Assembly (NCBI GenBank): GCA_001513395.1
Contig: LFTP01000379.1
Span: 1 to 13,327 of the forward strand
From: Clostridia bacterium DTU080
GTDB taxonomy: Bacteria; Bacillota; Limnochordia; DTU080
Reading direction: 5' to 3'
Length of the DNA: 13,327 bases
The notes below the pieces were generated by a model that saw only the letters and a program-made list of their open reading frames with translations, did not search any database and was not told the DNA's origin. Position numbers and translations under genes: made by a program. Position 1 is the first letter of the stretch; the number at the start of each line of letters is the position of its first letter. Positions 7,004 through 13,327 of this stretch are shown one piece after another.

Positions 7004-7498
7004 ATGGCGGAAAGCAGTGTCAATATCCGTCGAGTCGAGCTGGGTGATGCATCCGATTTGCAAAGAAAATGCTATCCTATGAACACTTTGGAGCAGATAG
7101 ATGAGATGGTGCGCCATAGCCTGACACAGACAGCCGCAGGTGTTGGGGCCCATTTTGTCGCAGAGATGGACGGTTCAGTAGTGGGAACCGTCTGTTTGGA
7201 GGTTCAGCAACACGACTTGCGCAGGCACAGAGCTACCGTAATGGGGTTGGTTGTGAGCGAGGCCTACACCCGAAGAGGTACAGCGCGGCGATTAATACAG
7301 GTTTGCCGTGAAGAAGCCGCGAGGCTCGGTTGTACCATTTTGGAGATCAGCTGTCGAGCCGGTGAGCCTCCGGAGTTTATCTATCCACGTTTGGGCTTTA
7401 TGGAGTACGGGAGATTGCCGAGAGGGTTGAAGGAGAGCTGGGGAGACGGACGAGAGTTCGATGAGGTCTTATTCTACATGCTTGTCGATAGCCAGTGA
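7004..7498 (+). CDS. GNAT-family N-acetyltransferase
   Basis: 164 residues from the ATG at 7004, which has GGGGGT at 6991-6996 seven bases upstream; a longer TTG start at 6971 lacks a good ribosome binding site. The GNAT fold is visible: an N-terminal VNIRRVELGDASDL, the strand HFVAEMDGSVVGTVCLEV (motif C/D region), then MGLVVSEAYTRRGTARRLI, whose R-R-G-T-A is the acetyl-CoA pyrophosphate loop (Q/RxxGxG/A), and YPRLGFMEYG near the end (motif B). It would transfer an acetyl group from acetyl-CoA to an amine; the substrate cannot be read from sequence. It is monocistronic, followed 18 bases later by a hairpin, and lies close to a second, broken GNAT gene. Confidence 0.85.
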   Translation: MAESSVNIRRVELGDASDLQRKCYPMNTLEQIDEMVRHSLTQTAAGVGAHFVAEMDGSVVGTVCLEVQQHDLRRHRATVMGLVVSEAYTRRGTARRLIQVCREEAARLGCTILEISCRAGEPPEFIYPRLGFMEYGRLPRGLKESWGDGREFDEVLFYMLVDSQ

Positions 7499-7516
7499 AG
7501 TGCCGGCAACAGAGAC

Positions 7517-7541
7517 GAAGGTCAGTTGGGGATTGACCTTC
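7517..7541 (+). terminator. Hairpin after the acetyltransferase gene, possible weak terminator
   Basis: GAAGGTCA (7517-7524) and TGACCTTC (7534-7541) form a perfect 8-bp stem around a 9-base loop, 18 bases after the GNAT stop codon. There is no T-run after it, so termination would be weak or protein-dependent. Confidence 0.35.
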
Positions 7542-7665
7542 ACGACCGTTCCCGGTCAGCGAGGGTCGTTCATGTGCGGCGCCAGTAGCAAGGTAAACCA
7601 CCCTCAGCTCGTCTGTTGCTGTACAGCGTCTAGCGGTTGAAAGACTACTTGCCACAGACCATCCG

Positions 7666-7962
7666 GTGATTGTAAGAGAGACCGAAGACTCGCGGGAAGC
7701 TGTCGGGTGGGATGGCTCAAAGATCTATGAGAAGTCCTTGCACCGGAACTGCTTATATTACACCGTACGCAGGCGCGACGGCACTCTGGTAGGCTATGTA
7801 TCGGTCTTCAGTGACGGAAGCGCCTATGCTTTCTTGATCGACTTAATAGTGGTCATTGATGATCCGCAACGCGCCGGTATCAGATGCATCCACGTCCCTT
7901 TTGATGATGTACCCACGGACGTATGTATTCCGTGTGTTGAGCTGCGGCATTGTCGATTTTAG
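7666..7962 (+). pseudogene. Broken GNAT acetyltransferase (internal deletion and 3' frameshift)
   Basis: The frame from GTG 7666 gives 98 residues. GTLVGYVSVFSDGSAYAFLID is a typical GNAT beta-4 segment (usually LVGFxRxxSDGxxxAxIxDlxV), preceded by a REAVGW stretch as in this subgroup. The following text, DDPQRAGIRCIHVPFDD, joins what should be the start of the acetyl-CoA loop (P..Q..GIG) directly to the later GI.C(I/V)HV strand, so roughly 20-25 codons that carry most of motif A appear to be missing. After about 7900 the family-like ending (Y.....FRV..CG) continues in the +1 frame. There is no ribosome binding site before the GTG, and the frame stays open further upstream. I judge it non-functional. 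Family is fairly sure, the exact lesions are inferred. Confidence 0.6.
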
Positions 7963-8035
7963 GTATGGACGACCGTCAGAACAATGCGGGGATTAGGCGG
8001 CTCCGGCCCGAATCCGGCTCTCAGCGGCCGAACGT

Positions 8036-8068
8036 AAAAGAAAAAAGCGGTGGATCCTCTCCGCCGCT
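8036..8068 (-). terminator. Rho-independent terminator-like hairpin reading on the minus strand
   Basis: AGCGGTGG (8046-8053) pairs with CCGCCGCT (8061-8068) through 8 pairs including one G-U, with a 7-base loop. On the minus strand the hairpin is followed by a T-rich run (complement of 8036-8046, AAAAGAAAAAA). On the plus strand nothing T-rich follows. No intact minus-strand gene lies upstream on that strand within the window. Confidence 0.5.
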
Positions 8069-8132
8069 CACAGACTCCTGCTCAAAATAGGCACTGGCAA
8101 AGCCCGCCCCTGTGGGTAGAGACAATTGTATG

Positions 8133-8138
8133 TATAAT
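8133..8138 (+). promoter_or_regulatory. Possible -10 box of the ABC exporter operon
   Basis: A perfect TATAAT lies directly after TG (8131-8132) in a short AT-rich patch, about 160 bases before the ATPase start. No good -35 box is found 16-18 bases upstream (the position reads about CTGTGG), so this is tentative. Confidence 0.35.
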
Positions 8139-8196
8139 ATACCGGTCAAACACCAACGTATCAAGAGATTCAGCGCAAATTGATGAGTGATCCAGG

Positions 8197-8258
8197 CCGG
8201 CCCGCCCCTGCATCCGGGCATGCAGACACACTGGGCCGGGCTTTCCTTTCTGGCCCGG
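8197..8258 (+). promoter_or_regulatory. GC-rich, mutually exclusive hairpins in the exporter leader
   Basis: CCGGCCC (8197-8203) can pair with GGGCCGG (8233-8239), enclosing a second perfect hairpin CTGCAT/ATGCAG (8208-8213 with 8220-8225). The same GGGCC (8233-8237) can instead pair with GGCCC (8252-8256). A pyrimidine-rich run, CTTTCCTTTCT, lies between. Such competing stems are the kind of structure seen in attenuators, but no known riboswitch is recognised. Confidence 0.35.
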
Positions 8259-8286
8259 TCTTGGTAGTATTCTCTGTGTTTCCGGG

Positions 8287-8294
8287 AAAGGGGG
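8287..8294 (+). promoter_or_regulatory. Ribosome binding site deciding between two TTG starts of the ABC ATPase
   Basis: AAAGGGGG ends at 8294. The first TTG (8298) is only three bases away, which is too close; the second in-frame TTG (8304) is nine bases away and fits better. Both give almost the same protein. Confidence 0.5.
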
Positions 8295-8297
8295 CAG

Positions 8298-9287
8298 TTG
8301 ATCTTGGCACAGATCGAGCTGCGAAACATCCGTAAGATCTTCAGCATTTCCGTGCGACCCGAAGGACGATTTGGTGTCTTGCGGGGAGCCTTATTTCGCC
8401 ATCGGAAGATCATCCAGGCACTCGATGGCATCACGTTCGACATCGAAGCCGGAGAGCTGGTGGGATACATCGGCCCTAACGGTGCCGGGAAATCGACCAC
8501 CGTCAAGATCATGAGCGGCATTCTGACTCCGGAAGAGGGCACCTGTCTCATCATGAATCGCGTTCCCTGGCGAGAGCGTGTTCGGCATGTATCTCGGATC
8601 GGTGTGGTGTTCGGCCAGCGCACCCAACTGTGGTGGGATCTGCCGGTGCGGGACTCCTTTGACCTGTTGAAAGACATCTACAGTATACATCCGACGGATT
8701 ACAACAAGCGCCTGAAGGAGTTGGCCGAGTCCTTGGATCTCGGGCCGCTTCTGACGACCCCGGTGCGTCAGTTGTCCCTTGGCCAACGCATGCGTTGCGA
8801 GATAGCTGCGGCTCTGCTGCACAGCCCTGACATCCTCTTTCTGGATGAGCCGACGATCGGGTTGGATGCCGTGTCCAAACTAGCCTTGCGCTCTTTCTTG
8901 AAGCGGGAAAACAAGGAAAAGGGGATTACCATGATCCTGACCACCCACGATATGGATGATGTGGAATCTCTATGCAGCAGAGTGATGGTCATCGGTCACG
9001 GCAAGCTGCTGTTTGACGGCCAGCTCCAGCGGCTGAAACAACTGTACGCTCCACTGCGCAGCATACGGGCCGTACTGACAGAGCCGGTAAGGGAGTTCCA
9101 TTTAGACGGCGCGGAGAGTATCCAGGTCGACGGGAATGTCTGGACGGTGCTTTTCGATCCGCAAAAGGTGGGCGCTCACGTTATGGTGGAGCGTTTGGCA
9201 CACTCTCTTCCTTTGCGGGACGTTGAAATACGTGACCAGGATATCGATGAGATAATCGCTGCGATGTATCAGGAGATGCAAATATGA
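8298..9287 (+). CDS. ABC-2 type exporter, ATP-binding subunit
   Basis: Up to 329 residues; the start is TTG 8298 or, by ribosome-site spacing, TTG 8304 (two residues shorter). All ABC ATPase motifs are present: Walker A GPNGAGKST (59-67), the Q-loop in FGQRTQLWWDLP (near 105-116), signature LSLGQRMR (159-166), Walker B ILFLDEPT (179-186), D-loop GLD and the H-loop histidine H207 in TTHDMDD. The long insertion between the first strand and Walker A (residues 14-40) and the QRTQLWWDLP segment are typical of the COG4586 group, which pairs with COG4587 and COG3694 permeases. The C-terminal 85 residues form the regulatory tail of that group. It powers export across the cytoplasmic membrane; the substrate is unknown. 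The stop overlaps the next start as ATGA. Confidence 0.93.
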   Translation: MILAQIELRNIRKIFSISVRPEGRFGVLRGALFRHRKIIQALDGITFDIEAGELVGYIGPNGAGKSTTVKIMSGILTPEEGTCLIMNRVPWRERVRHVSRIGVVFGQRTQLWWDLPVRDSFDLLKDIYSIHPTDYNKRLKELAESLDLGPLLTTPVRQLSLGQRMRCEIAAALLHSPDILFLDEPTIGLDAVSKLALRSFLKRENKEKGITMILTTHDMDDVESLCSRVMVIGHGKLLFDGQLQRLKQLYAPLRSIRAVLTEPVREFHLDGAESIQVDGNVWTVLFDPQKVGAHVMVERLAHSLPLRDVEIRDQDIDEIIAAMYQEMQI

Positions 9288-10132
9288 GATCGTATGCCTC
9301 ATCAGCTCTATCAACGGCGCGCGCTTGTTTTTCGCTGTTTCGCATCAAGACAGCGGAAGGATTCCAATATCGTTTGGCCTGGATTTCAGGTGCCACAGTC
9401 GGCATCTTCTGGGCCTTGATAGAAATCACCGTGCTGGCGGTCTTCTACAACTACGCCGAAAACAAGGAAGCGGGGATGATGGCCGGTCTGACCCTGAAAC
9501 AAGTGGTCACCTACGTTTGGGTGGCTCAGGCGGTATGGACTATGCAGCCGATGAGCATTGACAGCGACATTTTGGGCAAGATCAACAGCGGTGACGTCGG
9601 CATTGAACTGTGCAGGCCCATTGATCTTTATTTTCATTGGTTTGCCAGGATAGCGGCCGGCAGACTGGCTCCGCTTTTTTGGCGGGGTTCCCTTACCTTG
9701 CTGTGCGGCATGCTGATGCCGCCCGCGTATCGGCTCTCATGGCCGGCATCATTGCCGAGTCTTTTGTGGACCGTTGTTTCCTTAGTCTGCGCTTTCCTTC
9801 TGTGCACGGCTTTGGGGGCCTTTGTCACTACGGTGCGTCTCAACATCGCTTGGGGCGACGGCCCGGTTTACATGTTTATGTTCATAGGCAGCATACTGTC
9901 GGGAGCGACTCTGCCTTTGCAATTGTGGCCGGAGTCATGGCAGAGGTTTTTATTGTGGCAGCCTTTTGCGGGCCATATGGACATTCCCATTCGACTGTAC
10001 ATCGGGAGCATGCAGCCGGGCGAGGCTCATGGAGGCGTACTGCTGCAGGTGGCCTGGATTCTGTTTTTTGTTGTCGCCGGAAAGCTGTTGATGGCCAGAC
10101 GACTGCGAACGATCGTCGTGCAGGGGGGATAA
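9284..10132 (+). CDS. ABC-2 type exporter, first permease subunit (COG4587-like)
   Basis: 282 residues with about six hydrophobic segments: near 32-55, 68-86, 120-142, 155-182, 190-212 and 250-272. The short motif KINSGDVGIELCRPID (99-114) between the second and third segments is the conserved cytoplasmic loop of ABC-2 permeases of this kind (I..G.v...L.RPi), which meets the ATPase. Its ATG overlaps the ATPase stop by four bases, so the two are coupled. With the ATPase and the next permease it forms a heterodimeric exporter. Related triples export peptides, lipids or drugs, and the sequence gives no hint which. Confidence 0.88.
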   Translation: MRSYASSALSTARACFSLFRIKTAEGFQYRLAWISGATVGIFWALIEITVLAVFYNYAENKEAGMMAGLTLKQVVTYVWVAQAVWTMQPMSIDSDILGKINSGDVGIELCRPIDLYFHWFARIAAGRLAPLFWRGSLTLLCGMLMPPAYRLSWPASLPSLLWTVVSLVCAFLLCTALGAFVTTVRLNIAWGDGPVYMFMFIGSILSGATLPLQLWPESWQRFLLWQPFAGHMDIPIRLYIGSMQPGEAHGGVLLQVAWILFFVVAGKLLMARRLRTIVVQGG

Positions 10133-10135
10133 GCC

Positions 10136-10924
10136 ATGAATGATCTGCGGCTCTACGTCAAGTATCTGCGTCTGCACTTTCTGGCCGGGCTGCAGTACAA
10201 GGGTTGGCCCTTGATGATGTTACAGGTGTTGATTGTCGTCATCAGTGAGCCCATTGGCGTGATTCTTCTTATCTCTCGTTTTGGCCGTGTAGGTGATTGG
10301 TCGAGTGAACGCATCCTACTTATCTATGCCTTGGCCGTCACCGGCTTTGGAATGGCGGAGACCTTTTGCCGCGGTTTCGACTACTTCCCGTGGCGCATGA
10401 TCCGTTCCGGCGATTTCGATCGACTTCTGCTGCGACCGAGGTCGTTGTTCGTCCAGGTAGCCGGCTCGTTTTTCCACATTCACAGAATCTCTCGCGTTGC
10501 AGGCGGGGCAGCTATCACTCTCTGGTGCTTGCACAGACTAGGTGTGCAGCCGACGGCGCTGAATGTCCTGGTTCTCGTACTGGCACTTGCGGGAGGCTGT
10601 CTGGTCTACAGCGGAGTCTTTGTGCTCACATCGGGACTGGCATTCTTCACCATCCAGGGGCTGGAATGGATCTACATCCTCACCAATGCCAGCTATCAGG
10701 TGACTCGCTGTCCGATCGACTACATGCCCTGGCTTTTGAGGCGCTTTTTCACCTTCGTTCTGCCGATCCTGGTCATCAGTTATTTGCCTGCAGCCGCTGT
10801 ATGCGGTTGGGGTCGCCCGTATTGGCAAGGACTGCTGGCGCTTCCTGCAGGGCTGTTGTTCCTGGCTTTTTCCAGGATAGTCTGGAGGATTGGCGTAAGG
10901 CATTACCAGAGTACGGGGAGTTGA
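10136..10924 (+). CDS. ABC-2 type exporter, second permease subunit (COG3694-like)
   Basis: 262 residues, hydrophobic segments near 24-46, 59-74, 108-130, 140-170, 200-220 and 230-250. The loop MIRSGDFDRLLLRPRS (residues 87-102) is the counterpart of the conserved loop in the first permease. It starts three bases after the preceding stop, with a run of six G (10123-10128) as ribosome binding site. It completes the three-gene exporter operon, which ends here: the DNA after the stop is decayed and I see no clear terminator. Confidence 0.88.
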   Translation: MNDLRLYVKYLRLHFLAGLQYKGWPLMMLQVLIVVISEPIGVILLISRFGRVGDWSSERILLIYALAVTGFGMAETFCRGFDYFPWRMIRSGDFDRLLLRPRSLFVQVAGSFFHIHRISRVAGGAAITLWCLHRLGVQPTALNVLVLVLALAGGCLVYSGVFVLTSGLAFFTIQGLEWIYILTNASYQVTRCPIDYMPWLLRRFFTFVLPILVISYLPAAAVCGWGRPYWQGLLALPAGLLFLAFSRIVWRIGVRHYQSTGS

Positions 10925-10959
10925 CTAGATGATCCGGTGACCGCAAGCCCATTGCTTTA

Positions 10960-11307
10960 GTGGTGGGTCAGGGCACCGATGGTCAAGCAGGTGCGTTGGC
11001 TGCGGATTGTGTTCGCATATCACGGCTTGAACGGACAGACTGGCTTGATGAGCTTACCATTGCTGTCGGTGAGCTTCACAGTCGAGCAGTTGCGTCCTTT
11101 TGGCGGACTGCCCAGCGCAGGAGTATTCGGCTCAAACCGTCAAGCATGATGTGTTGGCACGATTCGGATAAGCTTCACGTCCACAGTGCGGACGCCATAG
11201 TACAATCGTTCTACGCTGCGTTGAAACCCGGGCGAGGACGGCGCACGACAAAGGATGGTCGTGAGTGCGGTACGGGCTATACGGCGCATATGCGGCGTAG
11301 CTCGTGA
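10960..11307 (+). pseudogene. Probable N-terminal remnant of an IS605-type tnpB gene
   Basis: The frame has no ribosome binding site and ends after 115 codons. Part of it looks like the beginning of TnpB/OrfB proteins: ELHSRAVASFWRTAQRRSI, then RLKPSSMMCW (usual form fW...k.gi.LkPSsLmr), then LHVHSADAIVQSFYAALK, which resembles the early helix of TnpB where the protein prepares its cargo of paired K/R residues. The expected following segment (roughly A.YPYR.RRY) appears in another frame (VRYGLYGAYAA near 11264-11296), so a frameshift is likely. No RuvC catalytic motif, zinc finger or element end is visible: only the first quarter survives. Recognition is from motif memory, moderately sure. 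Confidence 0.42.
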
Positions 11308-11479
11308 AGAGCACAAACACGATGAATGAGGGAGGATCTCACGACTTCAGCCGTAGAAGAACGTCGAAGTTGCGGTCTGATATCAGTCTCTCAGGATTCC
11401 CGAAGCAGGCTCATAGGTCGCTGCGCGGCATGCGGAGCTTCCACAGTGCCGCGTCGCTTTTTCCAGGGGATGAACAGCG

Positions 11480-12038
11480 TTGAGGGAGCCGTCAGCGGTG
11501 CTTGTCACCGGTATTCAAGCTGCGGGCAAATCAACGGTGGGCCGGATCTTGGCCGAGCGTTTCGAACGAGGAGCATTTGTCGAAGGCGATTTGATGTGGA
11601 AGCTCATCGTCTCAGGTCGTGTTGATATGACACCCGATCTGGATCCTGAAGCCATACGGCAGCCTCAACTCAGGTGCCGAAACGGAGCAATGCTCGTAGA
11701 TTCATTGGTCTTGGCGAGATTCACCGCTGTTCACGCCGACATTGTCCTGGCGGAGGACTTGCCGCGCTATACAAAACTGGTGCGCTCCCGGCCGCTTCGG
11801 ATTTGTCGTCTTGACACCGGATGCCGATACCGTGGTCCGTCGTGAGCAGGAACGGGGCTCAAGAACTTATCGAGACTGGATGACCGACGAGGCCGACTTG
11901 AAAAGGGCCGTTTGTTGTTTCCATAGGTGGCTTGAGGCGACGCCGCGAATAGGTCTGTGCATTGATTCTTCTGCGCAGACGGCTGAAGAGACCGTGGATG
12001 AAATCCTGTCCCGTTGGGATGAGGATTTGGTTCGATAA
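11480..12038 (+). pseudogene. P-loop kinase/phosphotransferase-like gene split by a one-base frameshift
   Basis: The first frame (11480-11800) gives LVTGIQAAGKSTVGRILAER, with Walker A GIQAAGKST, then VEGDLMWKLIVSGRVDMTP and ADIVLAEDLPRYTKLVRSR, matching a family of small AAA/zeta-toxin/chloramphenicol-phosphotransferase-like kinases. The expected continuation, FVVLTPDADTVVRREQERG to IDSSAQTAEETVDEILSRW, lies in the +1 frame up to the TAA ending at 12038. Removing one A near 11801 (CTTCGG-A-TTTGTC) restores a 185-residue protein of the normal length. The start is TTG at 11480, with AGGGGA at 11465-11470 nine bases upstream. As the single base is the only visible lesion, it may be a real mutation, an assembly error or programmed slippage. 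Confidence 0.72.
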
Positions 12039-12107
12039 GGTCCTATCAGAAGGCGCCGGCCGCTAACGTCTGCGGCGGTATGCATATGTGTTGTGGGCCC
12101 ATCGCTT

Positions 12108-12122
12108 CAGACGGCGCGTCTG
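12108..12122. promoter_or_regulatory. Short perfect palindrome upstream of the beta-helix gene
   Basis: CAGACG and CGTCTG flank GCG, 137 bases before the beta-helix start, in a 221-base region without genes. It may be an operator or chance; I see no convincing promoter beside it. Confidence 0.2.
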
Positions 12123-12247
12123 CTGGTGGACGATGTATTGCATCAAAACAGAGGGGAAGTGACCGCCGCGGGCGAATTGATAGTCCGTGTTGTCAGCGCC
12201 CAACGATGCAGCTATTTTGCCTGCAGACACGGCGCAGAGGTAGATAT

Positions 12248-12254
12248 GGAGGAG
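12248..12254 (+). promoter_or_regulatory. Strong ribosome binding site for the beta-helix gene
   Basis: GGAGGAG lies five bases before the ATG at 12260 and fixes the start just before the signal peptide. Confidence 0.8.
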
Positions 12255-12259
12255 AAGCG

Positions 12260-13327
12260 ATGGCAAGGGCAGATCGTTTTATGGTTCTCGTTGTTTTGGC
12301 AGTCTTGTTCGGCCTCAGCGCCGCCGGCCAGGCCCGGATTGCTCGCAACATGGAGGCCATATCCGAAGTGCGGGCCGGTATACGTACTGAGGCCAATGCT
12401 GTGTGGTGGGGCTTTGATCCGGAGGACGCCACGGACTCATTGCAGGCGGCCATCGACTCCGGGGTCTCTAGGCTGATCATACCTAATGTGGGCCAGGAGT
12501 GGGTTGTACGTCCGCTCACTTTGCGCAGTAACCTTGAGCTCATTCTGGAAGAAGGCGTGGTTATAGCGGCCAAGCGCGGCGAGTACCATGGCCAGTATGA
12601 TTCGGTCTTCAATGCCACGGACGTGGACAGTCTAATCATCCGCGGCTACGGGGCTACGGTCCGCATGAACAAAGAGGACTACATGTCGGCTGAGTACAAG
12701 AAAGCGGAATGGCGCATGGGCTTTAGACTCTTGAGCTGCCGCAACGTTGAGATCCACGGCGTGACCGTCCGTGATACCGGCGGTGACGGTATCAATCTGG
12801 GGCGCTCCTCCAGCGGTCGGCCGAATGAGAATATCGTTATCCGGGATGTCGTGGCGGACAACAACTACAGGCAAGGTATCAGCGTGATCACCGCCAAGAA
12901 CTTGCTGATAGAAAACTGTGTCTTCAAAAACACCGGAGGCACTGCTCCGTCGGCCGGCATTGATCTGGAGCCTAATCGCAGTGATGAGTCTTTGGCAAAC
13001 ATCATCGTTCGCAACTGCGTGTTTGAAAACAACGACGTGTTGGGGATACATATGTATCTGAACTACCTTACAGGTCCGGTCGAAGTCTCCGTCCTGTGGG
13101 AAAACAACATCGTCCGGGGTGGAGAGTACGGTCTGCATGTGCGGCGTGTGCATCCGAACGGACCATACGGTCGGGTTGTGTTTCGAGGCTGCATAGTGGA
13201 GAACACTCGGTTCAACGGCATCCGGGTGCGCAGCGTGGATGCCGACGCCTTGGACTTGATCTTTGAAGACTGTCTCTTGATCAATGTGGCCACCGAGCCC
13301 ACGCAAAGTGAGTTCGGCCGCCCCCTA
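12260..13327 (+). CDS. Secreted right-handed beta-helix protein (3' end outside window)
   Basis: The frame is open from ATG 12260 to the right edge, 356 codons. Residues 1-26 form a signal peptide: basic start (MARADR), hydrophobic core (FMVLVVLAVLFGLSAA) and a likely cleavage after GQA. From about residue 50 the protein follows a right-handed parallel beta-helix pattern (pectate-lyase-like fold) with many short strands: VDSLIIRGYGATV, NVEIHGVTVRDTGGDGINL, NIVIRDVVADNNYRQGISVI, NLLIENCVFKNTGG, NIIVRNCVFENNDVLGIHM. The helix is preceded by FDPEDATDSLQAAIDSG, the usual N-terminal D.T.ALQ.AID cap of polysaccharide-active proteins and epimerases. It probably acts on or binds a polysaccharide outside the cytoplasm; catalytic residues cannot be fixed without the end. 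Confidence 0.87.
   Translation, partial: MARADRFMVLVVLAVLFGLSAAGQARIARNMEAISEVRAGIRTEANAVWWGFDPEDATDSLQAAIDSGVSRLIIPNVGQEWVVRPLTLRSNLELILEEGVVIAAKRGEYHGQYDSVFNATDVDSLIIRGYGATVRMNKEDYMSAEYKKAEWRMGFRLLSCRNVEIHGVTVRDTGGDGINLGRSSSGRPNENIVIRDVVADNNYRQGISVITAKNLLIENCVFKNTGGTAPSAGIDLEPNRSDESLANIIVRNCVFENNDVLGIHMYLNYLTGPVEVSVLWENNIVRGGEYGLHVRRVHPNGPYGRVVFRGCIVENTRFNGIRVRSVDADALDLIFEDCLLINVATEPTQSEFGRPL

Larger units (their letters stand above)
7963..8297. other. Structured intergenic region / leader of the ABC exporter operon
   Basis: No gene. It holds, in order, an A-tract plus GC-rich hairpin that reads as a terminator on the minus strand, a TATAAT box, and a cluster of GC-rich inverted repeats before the ribosome binding site of the ATPase gene. 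These are listed separately. Confidence 0.6.

Noticed and set aside
8021..8677. A 218-residue open frame on the minus strand across the ABC leader and ATPase
   Set aside because: It is antisense to the conserved Walker A region of the ATPase; its VVDFPAPLGPMYPTSSPAS text is the well-known mirror of such genes. No ribosome binding site.
9637..10143. A 168-residue plus-strand frame inside the first permease
   Set aside because: It lies in another frame fully within a permease that shows the expected membrane segments and conserved loop; a shadow.
10366..10932. A 188-residue plus-strand frame inside the second permease
   Set aside because: Shadow of the permease frame: no hydrophobic pattern or domain of its own.
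12632..13306. A 224-residue minus-strand frame opposite the beta-helix gene
   Set aside because: The plus strand has a signal peptide, strong ribosome binding site and repeated beta-helix pattern; the minus frame has none of these.
1..13327. tRNA, rRNA or CRISPR arrays
   Set aside because: I looked for T-loop motifs, conserved rRNA stretches and regularly spaced repeats on both strands and saw none.

Overview
The window looks like an accessory stretch of chromosome from an uncultured, non-proteobacterial bacterium. GC content is moderate. The RNase HIII-type domain, a GrpB/AadA/GNAT gene set, a three-part ABC-2 exporter and a secreted beta-helix protein fit several Gram-positive and environmental lineages, so I cannot name a phylum. 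Coding density is low, and at least five decayed or frameshifted genes lie between the intact ones.

Layout. (a) 1-1186: the end of a GrpB-family gene (+) meets an AadA-like nucleotidyltransferase (-) tail to tail, with a 57-bp overlap. (b) 1187-2346: no intact gene. It holds a zinc-ribbon (DUF6431-like) pseudogene on the minus strand, broken by a perfect 14-bp tandem duplication. (c) 2347-5504: a tight two-gene operon, the most interesting part. The first gene encodes a 612-aa fusion of an RnlA-like HEPN toxin (two TBP-like domains plus a HEPN RNase domain) to a complete RNase HIII-type domain. The second, overlapping by ATGA, encodes a 440-aa TPR protein ending in a cold-shock domain. (d) 5505-7003: decayed sequence, including the 3' end of an istB gene and the right end of an IS21-like element. 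(e) 7004-7962: an intact GNAT acetyltransferase and a broken one. (f) 8298-10924: an ABC-2 export operon (ATPase plus two permeases) behind a structured leader. (g) 10960-12038: a probable TnpB N-terminal remnant and a P-loop kinase gene split by a one-base frameshift. (h) 12260 to the end: a secreted right-handed beta-helix protein, cut by the window edge.

How the genes may work together. In E. coli, RNase HI is a separate protein that stimulates the RnlA toxin and is needed for its control by RnlB. Here an RnlA-like toxin and an RNase H are one polypeptide. No RnlB-like gene is visible, and the translationally coupled partner is a TPR/cold-shock RNA-binding protein. With insertion-sequence debris on both sides, I infer a candidate toxin-antitoxin or anti-phage module in which nucleic-acid sensing (RNase H, cold-shock domain) controls a HEPN RNase. 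Nothing was searched, so novelty is not established. The exporter operon is a separate unit. The small transferases (nucleotidyltransferase, acetyltransferases, kinase) are typical of the resistance-like accessory pool.
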